A stretch of DNA of 22,985 nucleotides, from contig JAWKTX010000010.1 of the NCBI GenBank assembly GCA_041398825.1, positions 260,001-282,985 on the forward strand, in the 5' to 3' direction. The position numbers and the translations under genes were made by a program. The notes beneath the pieces were generated by a model. The model ran no database searches. It was given only the letters and a program-made list of their open reading frames with translations, and was not told the origin of the DNA. Every line of letters starts with the position of its first letter. Within the stretch, counting starts at the first letter, position 1. This document shows positions 1 to 9,309 of this stretch, one piece after another. The stretch is from Planctomycetaceae bacterium. Its GTDB lineage: Bacteria > Planctomycetota > Planctomycetia > Planctomycetales > Planctomycetaceae.

Positions 1-1273
<1,273 letters not shown>

Positions 1274-1412
1274 GTGATTTACAACCACGATCCAAAGACC
1301 GCAACTGAGCACTGCGTTAGACCACTGAGCACTGCCCTCTTTTTGTGCACAAGGCACTTCAAGAAAGACACTGCTCGGAAAAACGATTACAGATGCCAAT
1401 TAAACTTCTTCT

Positions 1413-1430
1413 GATTGTCAAAGATCTGCA
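1413..1430 (-). promoter_or_regulatory. boxA-like rRNA antitermination element
   Basis: On the minus strand the spacer reads TGCAGATCTTTGACAATC. This resembles the boxA of bacterial rRNA operons (TGCTCTTTgACAAT type), where NusB/NusE load onto the transcript to prevent premature termination. It lies about 140 nt upstream of the 23S 5' end, the usual place for a 23S-proximal boxA. No boxB or boxC was identified. Confidence 0.55.
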
Positions 1431-1486
1431 CAACCTTTCAGCTGTGTTGCTCACGATTCAGGCAGTTCCTTTTTCGCGAGCGGGGG

Positions 1487-1519
1487 AGTGTATCGAGGAT
1501 CAGAGATCCTGTCAACACT
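1487..1519 (-). other. Imperfect hairpin in the tRNA-Ala/23S spacer
   Basis: Outer arms AGTGT/ACACT and inner arms AGGATC/GATCCT close on a 3-nt loop, with a symmetrical 4-nt internal loop between them. It sits between tRNA-Ala and boxA. The shape suits an rRNA-precursor processing site. There is no following T-run, so a terminator is unlikely. Confidence 0.45.
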
Positions 1520-1561
1520 CTGAATCTTCTTTTTTTGAAGTTTCAGATTCCCCTTTTCTAC

Positions 1562-1634
1562 TGGAGACGATCGGGATCGAACCGACAACCTCTGCCTTGC
1601 AAGGGCAGCGCTCTCCCAATTGAGCTACGTCCCC
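1562..1634 (-). tRNA. tRNA-Ala (anticodon TGC)
   Basis: A 73-nt cloverleaf. Acceptor arms GGGGACG and CGTCTCC pair with one G-T wobble, and the discriminator is A. The D-arm contains AGCTCAATTGGGAGAGC. The anticodon arm is CTGCC-CTTGCAA-GGCAG, giving anticodon TGC. The T-arm contains GGTTCGATCC. CCA is not encoded. It lies 42 nt downstream of tRNA-Ile on the same strand, the usual Ile-Ala pair of a 16S-23S spacer. Confidence 0.97.
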
Positions 1635-1676
1635 GAGATGCACTGATTACAACATTTCACAATATTGTAGATTCAG

Positions 1677-1750
<74 letters not shown>

Positions 1751-2024
1751 GACATTCGGGTTGAATTCGGGTCGGGCATTCTGCCAATGGCAACCCGGAA
1801 TGTCCAGCCCGTTGACCTGGTGACAATGAAATTTCCAATCTTGGAATCCAGGACCTTCCTTTGCTGGGTTGATCCGGGTTTCATCGTCATTTGGGTCCTA
1901 CGTTAATCGGTGCTGACGGGCACTTGATTGAGTCTGTTTTTGAAATTGTTTCGCAGAGACTGTTTCTCCCTGACACGGGAAGATCGTCATCGGTTCTGCA
2001 TCGGACTCCTGCCAATGTGTTCAA
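1751..2024. other. Intergenic region upstream of tRNA-Ile: no 16S, promoter not identified
   Basis: These 274 nt lie between the peptidase stop and tRNA-Ile. No conserved 16S 3'-end sequence (anti-Shine-Dalgarno CCTCCTTT) is present on either strand. The Ile-Ala-23S transcript should therefore start here or read through from the peptidase gene. I could not pick a convincing -35/-10 pair. On the minus strand GGACATTC (near 1798-1806) can pair with GAATGCCC (near 1774-1781) with one mismatch around a TGCCATTGGCA core. This could be a precursor processing stem. Confidence 0.5.
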
Positions 2025-2900
2025 TTACAATTCTTCATACGCTAACTGGAATAATTCTTCGCAGTCTTTGAGTCGGCCGGTATCAAGTCCCCGTTTGAAC
2101 CACCGAGCTCGCTGTTTTGAAGTGCCATGGGTGAAGCGCTCGGGCTTCACGTAGCCAGTCGCCTGACGCTGTAACGTGTCGTCTCCTATTTGATTCGCCG
2201 CCTGAATAGCCTCTTCAATGTCACCTGGTTCAAGAATTTCGAAATGGCGGTTGGCGTGATTTGCCCAGACTCCGGCAAGGTAATCCGCCTGGAGTTCGAG
2301 TCGAACAGACATCTGATTGGCGAAGATTTCATCGCCACTTTGACGCGCCTGTTGAACTGGAACATTGAACTGAAGGAGATTCTGCACATGGTGCGCGACC
2401 TCGTGGGCAATGACATAGGCCTGTGCAAAATCTCCCTCGGCATTGTGGCGGACAGCCAGATCGTTAAAGAACTGCGGATCGATGTAAACCTGTTTGTCGG
2501 CGGGGCAATAGAACGGCCCCATAGCCGCACTTGCATTCCCGCAACCGGAGCTAACGGTTTCTGAAAACATGATCAATTTGGGAGGCGTGTAGGAAATGTC
2601 GACCTGGCGTCGAAAGAGATCTGTCCAGACCGTCTCCGTATCTCGCAGGACAACTCGCACAAATTCTGCGTATTCATCATCGATTCCCTCACTGGCTACC
2701 TGCTGTTGCTGGGCTCGATTTCCCAGTTCATTTGCCACTCTTCCGGCAATATTCTGAGCCTGCTGCCCCCCTCCCAGCAGTTTGACCACAATGACGACAA
2801 TGACCATCAGCAGTCCACCGCCACCGCCCAACGCCATCTGCGGTGACATCCCCCGCCGGTCTTCGACGTTTTCACTCTGTTCTCGACCCTTCCAGCGCAT
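2025..2900 (-). CDS. Neutral zinc metallopeptidase, YpfJ family (PF04228)
   Basis: Encodes 291 aa. The N-terminus MRWKGREQSENVEDRRG matches the conserved YpfJ-family start, so I place the start at 2900 rather than the upstream in-frame ATG at 2984. GAGG lies about 12 nt upstream of it. A glycine-rich stretch leads into one transmembrane segment (about residues 25-42), followed by the periplasmic or extracellular zinc domain. The zincin motif HEVAH is at 166-170 (ligands H166 and H170, catalytic E167). ELQADYLAGVWA follows, and its first Glu (E202) is the likely third ligand. C120 and C132 could form a disulfide. The C-terminal FTHGTSKQRARWFKRG block is also typical. The family is widespread but its substrate is unknown. 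The gene runs in the same direction as the downstream tRNA/23S cluster, which may be chance. Confidence 0.93.
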   Translation of the reverse strand: MRWKGREQSENVEDRRGMSPQMALGGGGGLLMVIVVIVVKLLGGGQQAQNIAGRVANELGNRAQQQQVASEGIDDEYAEFVRVVLRDTETVWTDLFRRQVDISYTPPKLIMFSETVSSGCGNASAAMGPFYCPADKQVYIDPQFFNDLAVRHNAEGDFAQAYVIAHEVAHHVQNLLQFNVPVQQARQSGDEIFANQMSVRLELQADYLAGVWANHANRHFEILEPGDIEEAIQAANQIGDDTLQRQATGYVKPERFTHGTSKQRARWFKRGLDTGRLKDCEELFQLAYEEL

Positions 2901-3357
2901 CTTACAGGTTCCTCGATACAAAAGATCAGAATCTCGACTCATCCGCGTTGTGGCCCTCGGGCAAATCTTAGCGACGCAGGCCATGTACTAAAGCCCATTT
3001 GTCGGGCGGATTGTTTCGCGGTGTCAACATGAACGGGGCTCAACCTATGATTTGCAGCATTCAACGCCCAACCAACAGCCAGAGTGAACCTTAACTTGTT
3101 CCTGTTCATGAACTTACGCCGGATCTGCTGCGAAAGTCCGGTATTGACCTGTCTGGAAACGGCACCGTACTATCCCGACTGGCGTGCACCAAAACGCTGA
3201 AGACACGGTCGTTCAAGCGCCTGCGGCTGTGTGTTTTCAGGGAGACGGTCTGCGCCAAAGACAACGCAGGGAAGGTTGTCTCGCACGATTTCAGAACCTG
3301 CATCCCCTCTGTTTCTCCCGCCTCCACTGCCTTTGCAGTACTGATTGATTCCACTGC
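2901..3357. other. Divergent intergenic region between the peptidase and LptD-like genes
   Basis: 457 nt without a supported gene. It must hold promoters for both divergent genes. A sigma70-like candidate for the plus strand is listed at 3144-3173. On the minus strand TTGACA (complement of 3022-3027) could be a -35, but the hexamer 17 nt downstream is poor. A perfect palindrome GTTCATGAAC lies at 3104-3113, overlapped by a looser GAAC-N8-GTTC inverted repeat just upstream. Short ORFs here have no recognisable protein character. Confidence 0.5.
3144..3173 (+). promoter_or_regulatory. Candidate sigma70-type promoter for the LptD-like gene
   Basis: TTGACC (3144-3149) and TACTAT (3168-3173) are separated by 18 nt, close to the TTGACA/TATAAT consensus. 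Transcription would start near 3180, leaving a leader of about 180 nt before the ATG at 3358. This is a pattern match only. Confidence 0.3.
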
Positions 3358-6300
3358 ATGACGCGCTGGTCTCGTCTAATCAGCATGTTCCTGATCGCTG
3401 CCGCGAATTGCATCGCCTCAGTTGAGCAGGTCCCTGCTGCGCAGCAGGCCCCGGTTGAAACCACGGATTCCGCGAGACAACCCGTCATTTCCGACGATAT
3501 ACAGCAGCCAATACGTATTCGCGCAGAAGTTGAGGAAATCATTCCGTTGGGCAGCGGATCTCTTCGCCTGCTGCTGGGTGACGTCAAGTTGTCTCAGGGT
3601 TCTGTACGCATCGCGGCCCGGAAAATGGCGGTCCTGGATGATCCTCTGACCGGAACTCACGACGTTCATGTCTATGCGGAAGAAGCATCGCTCTGGCACC
3701 AGGATTTGGCTCGGCAGAAATCCAAGAGTACCGTGCGTCTTCAATCGACGACAGCCCCGGAAGTTCTGGCCCGAAGTTCCCGGACAACCGAACGTTCGAA
3801 CGACCCGCTGTTTGAACGGGCAGCCGAACATCTCTTTTCCGAACAGTTCAGGCCGACGAACCAGGTAGCATTGCAGGTGACGCCGGATCTGTATCTTCCT
3901 GACCAGTCGAGGCTGAGGAGCTCGTCAGGTCAATCCGGTCGACGAGTCCAGATTCGTCCGCGAAGCAGCCAGCCACTACAGATTGAATCATTTGAATCCA
4001 GAAACACTCAACCGCTTGAGCAGGTATATGTGATCACCGGGGGTGTCAATATTCTGATCGAAGGCATTCAATTTGATTTGCAGGGTCAACCAGTGAGCCC
4101 GGGAGTGATCGATATTTCGGCGGACCGAATCGTCGCCTGGACTCACAGTGATGGAAGCGGGCAACTTGAGAGTGGCGAGGCAATACTTCAATCCTCTGAC
4201 ACGCGATTTCAAGTCTACCTGGAAGGCAACATTGTTATCCGCCATAAGCAGAACACGGTCACGGCAACCCATGCCTTCTTTGATGCCAACAACGATCGCG
4301 CCTTATTGATGAATGCCGAACTTCGGGCGTTCCTTCCCCAGACCGGCGGCTACGTCCGAGTCCGGGCAGAAAGAATGAGGCAACTTTCGAGCGAACGATT
4401 CCACGCACAGAATGCCTGGGCGACGACGAGCCCGTATGGCGTTCCCGGATATCGCCTGCAGTCCAGCGACATTTTTGTTGAGCCCGGTGTTGCAACCCCG
4501 TGGATCGGGGCTGATCCGTCCACTGGTCAACCGCTCATGACTCAATCGACATGGATCACCAGTCTGAACAATAAAGTGATGATTGGTGAAACACCCGTCT
4601 TCTGGCTTCCGCGCATTAGCGCGCCTGCTGAAGACCCGGGCATTCCACTACGACAACTGACCGTTGGCCAGGATCGAATCTTTGGCTTTCAGGTGAAGAC
4701 TGTCTGGGACCTGACGAAACTGCTGGGACTGCCAAAGCAAAATGGTTTTGAGTGGGACCTGCTGGCCAACGAAATGACAAAGAGGGGGCCCGGGGTCGGA
4801 ACGGCCACGCGGTATCAGGGAACGAATCCCTGGGGGTCCTATCAGGGCGAAGGCACCATTTATTACCAATACGACCATGGCAAGGATAATCTTGGACTGG
4901 ACCGTCGAGCTCTGGAACCCGAATCAGACAACCGAGGTGAAGCTGCTCTTCGACATCGCCAGCAGATTGGCCCGGGGGGCCTGTTGTTTGGAGAAATTGG
5001 CTACATTTCAGACAGGAACTACCTGGAGCAATATGACGAAACCCGGTTCGACACAGGTAAGGATTCTGAAACGATCCTCGGATTCCGCCAGGATCTCGGC
5101 TCCTACAGTGGAACGATCTGGGGTAAGGCAGAACTGAATCGTTTCGAAGCATCGACACAATGGTTGCCCCGGGCGGACCTTTACAGTTTTTCTCAACCAG
5201 TGTTCGGCGGGCTCGCCTATTGGTCGTCTCACTCCAGCGCCGGGTATGCAGATCTGAATCCGATGCAATTACCCACGGATCCAACAGATCCGTTTACCCC
5301 TCTTGGGCTGCCCTATGTCGCCGATGCTTCCGGCGTCGTTGCGATGAGTCGACATGAAATTGACGCCCCGTTCTCACTGGGCCCGCTGAATCTGCAGCCT
5401 TACGTCAAAGGCGAAGCTGCCTATTGGGAAGAAGGCTTTACCGGGAACAGCGTCGACCGGTATCTGGTCAATGCCGGCATTCGCGCAAAGCTCTTCGCAT
5501 GGAAGGTGATGCCGTTTGTCAACAGCCGCATTTTTAACCTTCGCGGGCTCGCTCACAAACACGAATCGATGGTTGAGTACTCCTGGACAGATGTCTCGCG
5601 TGGAATCAATGAAATTCCGCAGTACAACGAGATCGATGAAAACTCTCAGGAACGATTCCGCTCTCGCTACCCTTTACAGGTATTCTCCGGCGTAGTCCCC
5701 GGCGAGTTCAATCCTCGAAACTACGCGATTCGAAACGGCGCGGGACTTTGGACCAGCGCTCCCTACCACGAACTTGTGGACGACCAGCAAGTCATTCGGT
5801 TCTCATTCCGAAATCGATTGCAGACGAAAGCCGGGCCGCCAAATGCTGAACGAACCAGGGACTGGATGGTATGGGAATCAGGCTTTTCGGTTTTCCCGGA
5901 GTCTGGCCGCGATAATTTCGGGGAGAGCTTCGGGCTGATTTACAACCACTATCGCTGGAACATCAGTGATCGAACCAGTTTGCTGGCGGACAGCATGACC
6001 GACCCGTTCAGGGACGGCCAGAATATCTGGAGCCTCGGGATACTCAGCCAGCGAAGCACTCGAGGCAGCATTTACCTCGCGTATCGCAAAGTGGATCTCG
6101 GCAAGTACCTGGACAGCCAGATACTGACGGGCAGTTATAGCTACCAAATGAGCCCGAAATGGATCTCAACGGCCTCTTTTGCATACGATGTCGCAGCCGG
6201 TGAATCCCGAGGTTCGTCACTTACGATCAGTCGAGTTGGACTGGACTGGATTCTGCATACCGGCGTGGGATTTGACTTCAGCAAGAATAATGTCGGGATC

Positions 6301-6375
6301 GGCATCTCTCTTGAGCCACGTTTCGGACCGCCATCACCAACTAATCTGGGATACCTTCTGGGCCTTCAGCGATAG
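3358..6375 (+). CDS. lptD: LptD/OstA-like LPS-assembly outer-membrane protein
   Basis: 1,005 aa. A Sec-type signal (R3, R6, hydrophobic core to about residue 22) is followed by an OstA-like beta-jellyroll region (about 49-115). A basic, Ser/Gln-rich linker comes next, then a second OstA-like stretch (about 221-345; GGVNILIEGIQFDLQG and YLEGNIVIRH are typical). From about 440 to the end the pattern is a long beta-barrel of alternating aromatic and polar strands with many Tyr/Trp/Gly, as in LptD. LptD inserts lipopolysaccharide into the outer leaflet together with the lipoprotein LptE. Apart from C18 in the signal peptide I see no cysteine, so the inter-domain disulfides known from E. coli LptD cannot form. 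The length exceeds E. coli LptD (784 aa). It appears monocistronic. The start ATG has no clear Shine-Dalgarno sequence. A related OstA-type barrel with another cargo is possible. Confidence 0.75.
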   Translation: MTRWSRLISMFLIAAANCIASVEQVPAAQQAPVETTDSARQPVISDDIQQPIRIRAEVEEIIPLGSGSLRLLLGDVKLSQGSVRIAARKMAVLDDPLTGTHDVHVYAEEASLWHQDLARQKSKSTVRLQSTTAPEVLARSSRTTERSNDPLFERAAEHLFSEQFRPTNQVALQVTPDLYLPDQSRLRSSSGQSGRRVQIRPRSSQPLQIESFESRNTQPLEQVYVITGGVNILIEGIQFDLQGQPVSPGVIDISADRIVAWTHSDGSGQLESGEAILQSSDTRFQVYLEGNIVIRHKQNTVTATHAFFDANNDRALLMNAELRAFLPQTGGYVRVRAERMRQLSSERFHAQNAWATTSPYGVPGYRLQSSDIFVEPGVATPWIGADPSTGQPLMTQSTWITSLNNKVMIGETPVFWLPRISAPAEDPGIPLRQLTVGQDRIFGFQVKTVWDLTKLLGLPKQNGFEWDLLANEMTKRGPGVGTATRYQGTNPWGSYQGEGTIYYQYDHGKDNLGLDRRALEPESDNRGEAALRHRQQIGPGGLLFGEIGYISDRNYLEQYDETRFDTGKDSETILGFRQDLGSYSGTIWGKAELNRFEASTQWLPRADLYSFSQPVFGGLAYWSSHSSAGYADLNPMQLPTDPTDPFTPLGLPYVADASGVVAMSRHEIDAPFSLGPLNLQPYVKGEAAYWEEGFTGNSVDRYLVNAGIRAKLFAWKVMPFVNSRIFNLRGLAHKHESMVEYSWTDVSRGINEIPQYNEIDENSQERFRSRYPLQVFSGVVPGEFNPRNYAIRNGAGLWTSAPYHELVDDQQVIRFSFRNRLQTKAGPPNAERTRDWMVWESGFSVFPESGRDNFGESFGLIYNHYRWNISDRTSLLADSMTDPFRDGQNIWSLGILSQRSTRGSIYLAYRKVDLGKYLDSQILTGSYSYQMSPKWISTASFAYDVAAGESRGSSLTISRVGLDWILHTGVGFDFSKNNVGIGISLEPRFGPPSPTNLGYLLGLQR

Positions 6376-6742
6376 CAGCCCGTTCAGGAAGTACCCAACG
6401 CGCCAGCGACGGATTGATGTTCCGCGACAGCCTGTGAAAGTTTCACGCTAACGCTTCGGGTTGCCTTTCATATCGTTTATCAACGCGCTGATCATCCCGG
6501 CTCGCGCATTCGTCACATCCCGAATAAACAGACGTCCGTCTTTGCCGGTAAACCCGACCAACCGATACGGCCACGCCATCGCTACAGTATTTCCCAACCG
6601 TTCATTTGTGCATCTGCACATTTGAATCTCTTGATGGCCGATTCTGTGTAAGACTTTCTGGCGAACGGACTCCGAAACAACATCGACTTGCAACATGTTC
6701 ACTTGTTCCAGAAACTTTCTGGGCAATTCACGAGGTCCTCAC
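6376..6742. other. Intergenic region between the LptD-like and FHA-EAL genes
   Basis: 367 nt. A perfect 13-nt inverted repeat GTGAAAGTTTCAC lies at 6434-6446, just past the stop of a possible small minus-strand ORF (6448-6579, listed separately). No T-run follows, so it is not a standard terminator. The rest (about 6580-6730) shows no clear promoter pair. The FHA-EAL promoter should be here. Confidence 0.4.
6448..6579 (-). CDS. Possible small protein of 43 aa, unknown function
   Basis: From the ATG at 6579 this minus-strand ORF encodes 43 aa. It begins MAWPYRLVGFTGKDGRLF and ends NDMKGNPKR. The composition is protein-like (balanced hydrophobic and charged residues, G/C-leaning third positions), unlike most shadow ORFs here. 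No signal peptide, membrane segment or known motif is visible. The Shine-Dalgarno is weak (GGGA about 13 nt upstream). The frame stays open to 6726, but that extension (rich in Q, R and C) looks less coding. It could be a true small gene, the tail of a decayed one, or chance. Confidence 0.22.
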   Translation of the reverse strand: MAWPYRLVGFTGKDGRLFIRDVTNARAGMISALINDMKGNPKR

Positions 6743-7867
6743 ATGGCCGTCGCAACTTCCCTGTGCACCAAAGATCATGTCGCCAACGATCCGAAGTGGT
6801 CGATTTCAGGAGCATTGACTTCCGGAGAGACCCCGCAAACATTTTATCTCCGCCAGCCTTCGTATCGAATCGGGCGACGCAGAGAAATGGATCTGGCGGT
6901 CTCGTCCGCAGTCGTCAGTGGGGCACACTGCGAACTGATGTTGTCCGCAGGAAGTCTGTATATCCGCGATCTGGGCAGCACCAACGGGACGTTCGTGAAC
7001 GGTCATCGCATTGGCCATGACACTTTGTTGCTGCCGGGTGATTTCATCGAAATTGGAGATGTCTGCTTTGAAGTCATGCGAAGCGATCAAAATAACGGGG
7101 GCGCGCGAACGGACCCCGTCGTTTCCAAAACATGCTTCGTTGACAACGCCCACGATTTGGTAGCACGCAGAAGCCTGACGCAGTTATTAAACCACGGGGG
7201 CGTGTTGCCGTGTTTTCAGGCCATTCACTGCCTGAAAACAGGTTTCGTCCGTGGTTACGAATTCCTCGCCCGGAGTGACTTTCCGGGAGTGGAAACGGCC
7301 GGGGAACTCTTCGAACAAGCCAGAAAAGCTGGTCGGGAAGTCGAATTGAGTCTGCTGTGCCGACGTGACGCGATGCGATTCGCTTCTATGCTGGAACCAG
7401 GCATTCCGGTCTTCCTGAACACACACCCGCTGGAACCGCTGTTAGATGTCGTCGTGCCACAGCTGACAGAACTTCGAAAGGAATACCCGGACCGTGCAAT
7501 CGTCCTGGAGATCCACGAAGCGGCCATTACAGAGCCCGGCCTCATCCGGAAGGTGCGGTCGCAACTGGCTGAACAGGGAATTCGACTCGCATTCGATGAC
7601 TTTGGACGCGGACAGGCGAGAATCCGTGAGCTTATCTGCGCGACGTCCGATTTCATTAAGTTTGATTCTGCGCTGATTCGGGATCTGCAGGATGTTTCGG
7701 ACGACCAGTTCCGCTTCTTCGCATCCATCGTGCATGGAATCCAGCGGGACGGAGCAATCGTCGTGGCAGAAGGTGTTGAGACCGAAGATATGGCAAGGGT
7801 CTGCCGAGATGTGGGCTTCGACCTTGTGCAGGGTTATCTCTACAGCAGACCGACAATACTGAGCTAG
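6743..7867 (+). CDS. FHA domain - EAL domain fusion protein (c-di-GMP phosphodiesterase or sensor)
   Basis: 374 aa from the ATG at 6743, chosen over the in-frame ATG at 6695 because GAGG sits 8 nt upstream. There is no signal peptide or membrane segment, so it is cytosolic. An N-terminal FHA domain (about 25-118) has YRIGRR at 41-46, the SGAHCEL block and DLGSTNGTFVNG from 76; FHA domains bind phosphothreonine. The C-terminal EAL domain (about 145-374) has YEFLAR with the catalytic-type E173. The other metal and catalytic positions also look intact: N226, E256, D285-D286, K306, E343 and Q363. Loop 6, normally DFGTGYSS, reads DFGRGQAR. Activity is therefore plausible but the protein could be a c-di-GMP binder. 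There is no GGDEF domain. No other c-di-GMP gene is nearby, and moeA starts 108 nt later. Confidence 0.92.
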   Translation: MAVATSLCTKDHVANDPKWSISGALTSGETPQTFYLRQPSYRIGRRREMDLAVSSAVVSGAHCELMLSAGSLYIRDLGSTNGTFVNGHRIGHDTLLLPGDFIEIGDVCFEVMRSDQNNGGARTDPVVSKTCFVDNAHDLVARRSLTQLLNHGGVLPCFQAIHCLKTGFVRGYEFLARSDFPGVETAGELFEQARKAGREVELSLLCRRDAMRFASMLEPGIPVFLNTHPLEPLLDVVVPQLTELRKEYPDRAIVLEIHEAAITEPGLIRKVRSQLAEQGIRLAFDDFGRGQARIRELICATSDFIKFDSALIRDLQDVSDDQFRFFASIVHGIQRDGAIVVAEGVETEDMARVCRDVGFDLVQGYLYSRPTILS

Positions 7868-7975
7868 TCAGGCTCCTGTTCGGCTCAATTGACATCGCGT
7901 AGAATTGGGGGAAGCGAACGGATAACACGTCCGATCCAACTGCTTCCCCGGATTTACTCAGACTGTCGCGATCCC

Positions 7976-9250
7976 ATGGCTGACCTGCTATCCGTAAATA
8001 ACGCCATTGAACTCGTCCTGCAGAACTGTCCACCGGCCGCTGGCAGCGAGATTCTTTCGATTCAGGAATCCTTCGGACGAGTGCTGGCCGAAGATCTGCC
8101 GGCTCCGGATGATTCACCTCGCTTCGACAAGTCCATGATGGATGGATTTGCCATTCAGCTGCCACACCAGGTTGCGAATCCCCAAAGTACCTATGAGGTG
8201 ACAGGAACGGTCACTGCCGGCTCAGGATCCAGTGTGGTCATTCGGCCCGGCGAAGCAATCCGAATCATGACCGGCGCGGAAGTGCCGCCAGGGGTGAACT
8301 GTGTCGTGCCGATGGAACGCGTGAGCATTCTGGATGGCGATACCAAGAATCCCCGGAGCATTCAGGTCCCCGCAGAAGTTCTCTCGATTGATGCATGTAT
8401 TACCCGAAAGGGCGGCATCATTAAGGCTGGCTCGCCACTGCTGAAGAAAGGCGTCCGCGTTGCTGCAACGCACGTCGCGGCGCTCGCAGAATTCGGCATC
8501 AAAAACGTACCAGCCATCCGCCAACCGAGGGTTGCGATTCTTGCAACCGGAGACGAATTAGTCGATGCAGCGTCTGAGCCAAACGCCGGGCAAATCCGTA
8601 ACTCAAACGAACCCATGCTTGAGGCTCAGGTAAAGAATTGTCGATGCTGGCCGATCCCGCTCGGCATCGCGCGAGACAATCGCGAAGAACTTGCGGCCCG
8701 GATCAGACAGGGTCTGACAGCCGATGTTCTTCTGCTGACCGGCGGCGTTTCCGTTGGAATTCACGACTTTGTCCCTTCCGAACTCGCGGCCGCGAACGTT
8801 CGAAAAGTTTTTCACGGCGTAAAAATGAAGCCGGGAAAGCCAATCTGGTTTGGGATCTATGAAACAGCGCCAGCCCCACAGCAGCCCCCACACCGTTGCC
8901 TGGTCTACGGTTTACCCGGAAATCCTGTCAGCAGCCTTGTCTGCTTCGAACTGTTCGTACGCCCTGCTCTTCAGCTTCTTCAGGCACAACCCGAGCGGAC
9001 GGCCTTTCAGGCGAAACTAAAAGAAGATGCCATCGTACGTGGCGACCGTCCGGTCTATCATCCCGCAGTGCTGACCCTGTCGAAAGACGCCGCGGGAATC
9101 ACCGCACAAATCATTCCCTGGGGCGGATCCTCCGATGTCTGCACAACTGCGTCCGCCAACGGCATGGCCCTTCTGCAACCGGAACATGGCCCCTACAAAG
9201 CGGGCGACACTGTTGAAGCTCGACTCTGGACCGAGTTTTTTCATGATTAG
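7976..9250 (+). CDS. moeA: Molybdopterin molybdenumtransferase MoeA
   Basis: 424 aa from the ATG at 7976, beginning MADLLSVNNAIELVLQ, which matches the family N-terminus; an earlier in-frame TTG at 7889 adds an unrelated-looking extension. MoeA inserts molybdate into adenylylated molybdopterin in the last step of molybdenum cofactor synthesis, in the cytosol. Diagnostic motifs are SMMDGFA at 53-59 (S-A-M-D-G-Y-A in the family), ATGDELV, GQIRNSNEPML, TGGVSVGIHD from 255 with the conserved Asp at 264, and GLPGNPVSSLVCFELF. The length is normal (family about 400-420). No other cofactor gene is in the window, and the neighbours are unrelated in function, so molybdoenzyme genes must be elsewhere. 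No strong Shine-Dalgarno. Confidence 0.96.
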   Translation: MADLLSVNNAIELVLQNCPPAAGSEILSIQESFGRVLAEDLPAPDDSPRFDKSMMDGFAIQLPHQVANPQSTYEVTGTVTAGSGSSVVIRPGEAIRIMTGAEVPPGVNCVVPMERVSILDGDTKNPRSIQVPAEVLSIDACITRKGGIIKAGSPLLKKGVRVAATHVAALAEFGIKNVPAIRQPRVAILATGDELVDAASEPNAGQIRNSNEPMLEAQVKNCRCWPIPLGIARDNREELAARIRQGLTADVLLLTGGVSVGIHDFVPSELAAANVRKVFHGVKMKPGKPIWFGIYETAPAPQQPPHRCLVYGLPGNPVSSLVCFELFVRPALQLLQAQPERTAFQAKLKEDAIVRGDRPVYHPAVLTLSKDAAGITAQIIPWGGSSDVCTTASANGMALLQPEHGPYKAGDTVEARLWTEFFHD

Positions 9251-9309
9251 GCGACACACGAACTCCACACATTATCGATACAATGCGGTAGGTTTCCTCT
9301 CGTGGCCAA

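Larger units (their letters stand above)
1274..1561 (-). other. tRNA-Ala / 23S transcribed spacer
   Basis: This 288-nt spacer separates tRNA-Ala from 23S. On the minus strand it holds an imperfect hairpin near 1487-1519, then a boxA-like antitermination element near 1413-1430, both listed separately. A second T-rich stem-like stretch lies at about 1522-1550, where GAAT/ATTC and CTTC/GAAG can pair around a T7 run. It probably helps RNase processing of the precursor (inference). I see no protein gene and no extra tRNA in it. Confidence 0.7.

Noticed and set aside
2901..2984. N-terminal extension of the zinc peptidase to the ATG at 2984
   Set aside because: The conserved family start MRWKGR begins at 2900; the extra 28 residues look unrelated.
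3358..3435. Possible lipoprotein signal in the LptD-like protein (AANC at 15-18)
   Set aside because: Asn before the Cys does not fit the lipobox, and LptD is not a lipoprotein.
4616..5284. 222-codon minus-strand ORF inside the LptD-like gene
   Set aside because: It is a shadow frame rich in Pro, Arg and Ser with no domain, opposite a gene with a clear barrel pattern.
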